NCBI GenBank assembly: GCA_947653315.1
Contig: CANTGP010000186.1
Span: forward strand, 1-6,370
Direction: 5' to 3'
Length of the DNA stretch: 6,370 bases
Origin: an uncultured Lachnospiraceae bacterium
Lineage (GTDB): Bacteria; Bacillota; Clostridia; Lachnospirales; Lachnospiraceae
Shown here: in pieces, positions 6,206 through 6,370 of the stretch
Position numbering within the stretch: position 1 is the first letter of the stretch
Layout: each line of letters opens with the position of its first letter
Translations under genes and position numbers: made by a program
The notes under the pieces: generated by a model
Databases searched by the model: none
Told to the model about the DNA's origin: nothing
The model's input: the letters and a program-made list of their open reading frames with translations, nothing else

Positions 6206-6370
6206 TTTTTACTCTACCCAGCGCGGGAGGGATTATTTTGCGAGCTGAACTGATATGTTGTGTTGGGGGGCGGACGCACGGGAGGGATTTTTTGGCGGGG
6301 CGGCGGCAGCGGGATTGCCTGTCCCGGTTTTCCGTGCGCTTTTTCCGGCTGGGAGTTTCTAAGCAGAATG
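6206..6370. other. GC-rich segment upstream of rsgA, no recognised gene
   Basis: Composition changes sharply near 6211-6220 from the AT-rich rsgA leader and promoter to G-rich sequence on the plus strand, with GGGGGG, GGCGGGGCGG and GCGGCAGCGGG. It contains the direct repeat described separately and a small stem-loop (CGGGA 6310-6314 with TCCCG 6322-6326, then GGTTTT). A plus-strand frame from a TTG at 6238 stays open to the window end, but its translation is Arg/Gly/Cys-rich and resembles no family I know. I see no RNA gene or mobile-element ends. It could be part of a dispersed intergenic repeat or the 5' region of a gene beyond the window. Confidence 0.4.
6221..6297. repeat. 22-base imperfect direct repeat pair
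   Basis: Copies at 6221-6242 and 6276-6297, 55 bases apart from start to start, match at 19 of 22 positions. The shared core is CGGGAGGGATT followed by a T-rich stretch and GCG. The 55-base offset is not a multiple of three, so the two copies sit in different frames and the repeat is not a protein repeat. Function is unknown. Confidence 0.7.

Noticed and set aside
6310..6330. Stem-loop CGGGA/TCCCG followed by GGTTTT as a terminator
   Set aside because: The stem is only 5 bp with a 7-base loop and the T-run is short, and there is no known gene ending before it on the plus strand.

Overview
The window looks like a chromosomal housekeeping segment of a Clostridia-type Firmicute, most likely a Lachnospiraceae relative. 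The reasons are strong AGGAGG-type ribosome binding sites, intermediate GC content, and the order rsgA, asp23-like (yloU), fakA (yloV), recG on one strand. That order echoes the B. subtilis cpgA...yloU-yloV...recG region, but without the genes that lie between in B. subtilis (rpe, thiN, spoVM, rpmB, sdaAB/sdaAA). The genus assignment is an inference.

Layout from left to right: bases 1-97 hold an AT-rich leader, possibly the tail of an upstream plus-strand frame ending in an ATGA overlap. A plus-strand GNAT acetyltransferase follows (98-628). A convergent intergenic region (629-739) carries a perfect 12-bp GC-rich hairpin and a second weaker hairpin. The rest of the coding sequence is on the minus strand: recG (2794 to 740), fakA (4586 to 2913), an Asp23/Gls24-family gene (4959 to 4600) and rsgA (6065 to 5082). 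The right end (6206-6370) is an abruptly GC-rich non-coding segment with a 22-base imperfect direct repeat.

Transcription reads from right to left. A promoter upstream of asp23 (TTGTTT, 17 bp, TATAAT) drives the tightly packed asp23-fakA pair. A perfect 13-bp hairpin with a U-tract lies between fakA and recG, and I see no convincing promoter after it, so recG probably depends on read-through or on a promoter I did not recognise. rsgA has its own promoter, which is a near copy of the asp23 promoter: 26 of 30 bases match, including the spacer.

The genes serve separate core functions: 30S ribosome maturation (RsgA), use of exogenous fatty acids for phospholipid synthesis (FakA, which needs a FakB partner not present here), and replication fork or recombination intermediate processing (RecG). 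I found no mobile element, CRISPR array, RNA gene, toxin-antitoxin or defence system. The most unusual features are regulatory: the duplicated promoter bracketing rsgA, the terminator plus polypurine leader before recG, and the repeat-bearing GC-rich segment at the right end.
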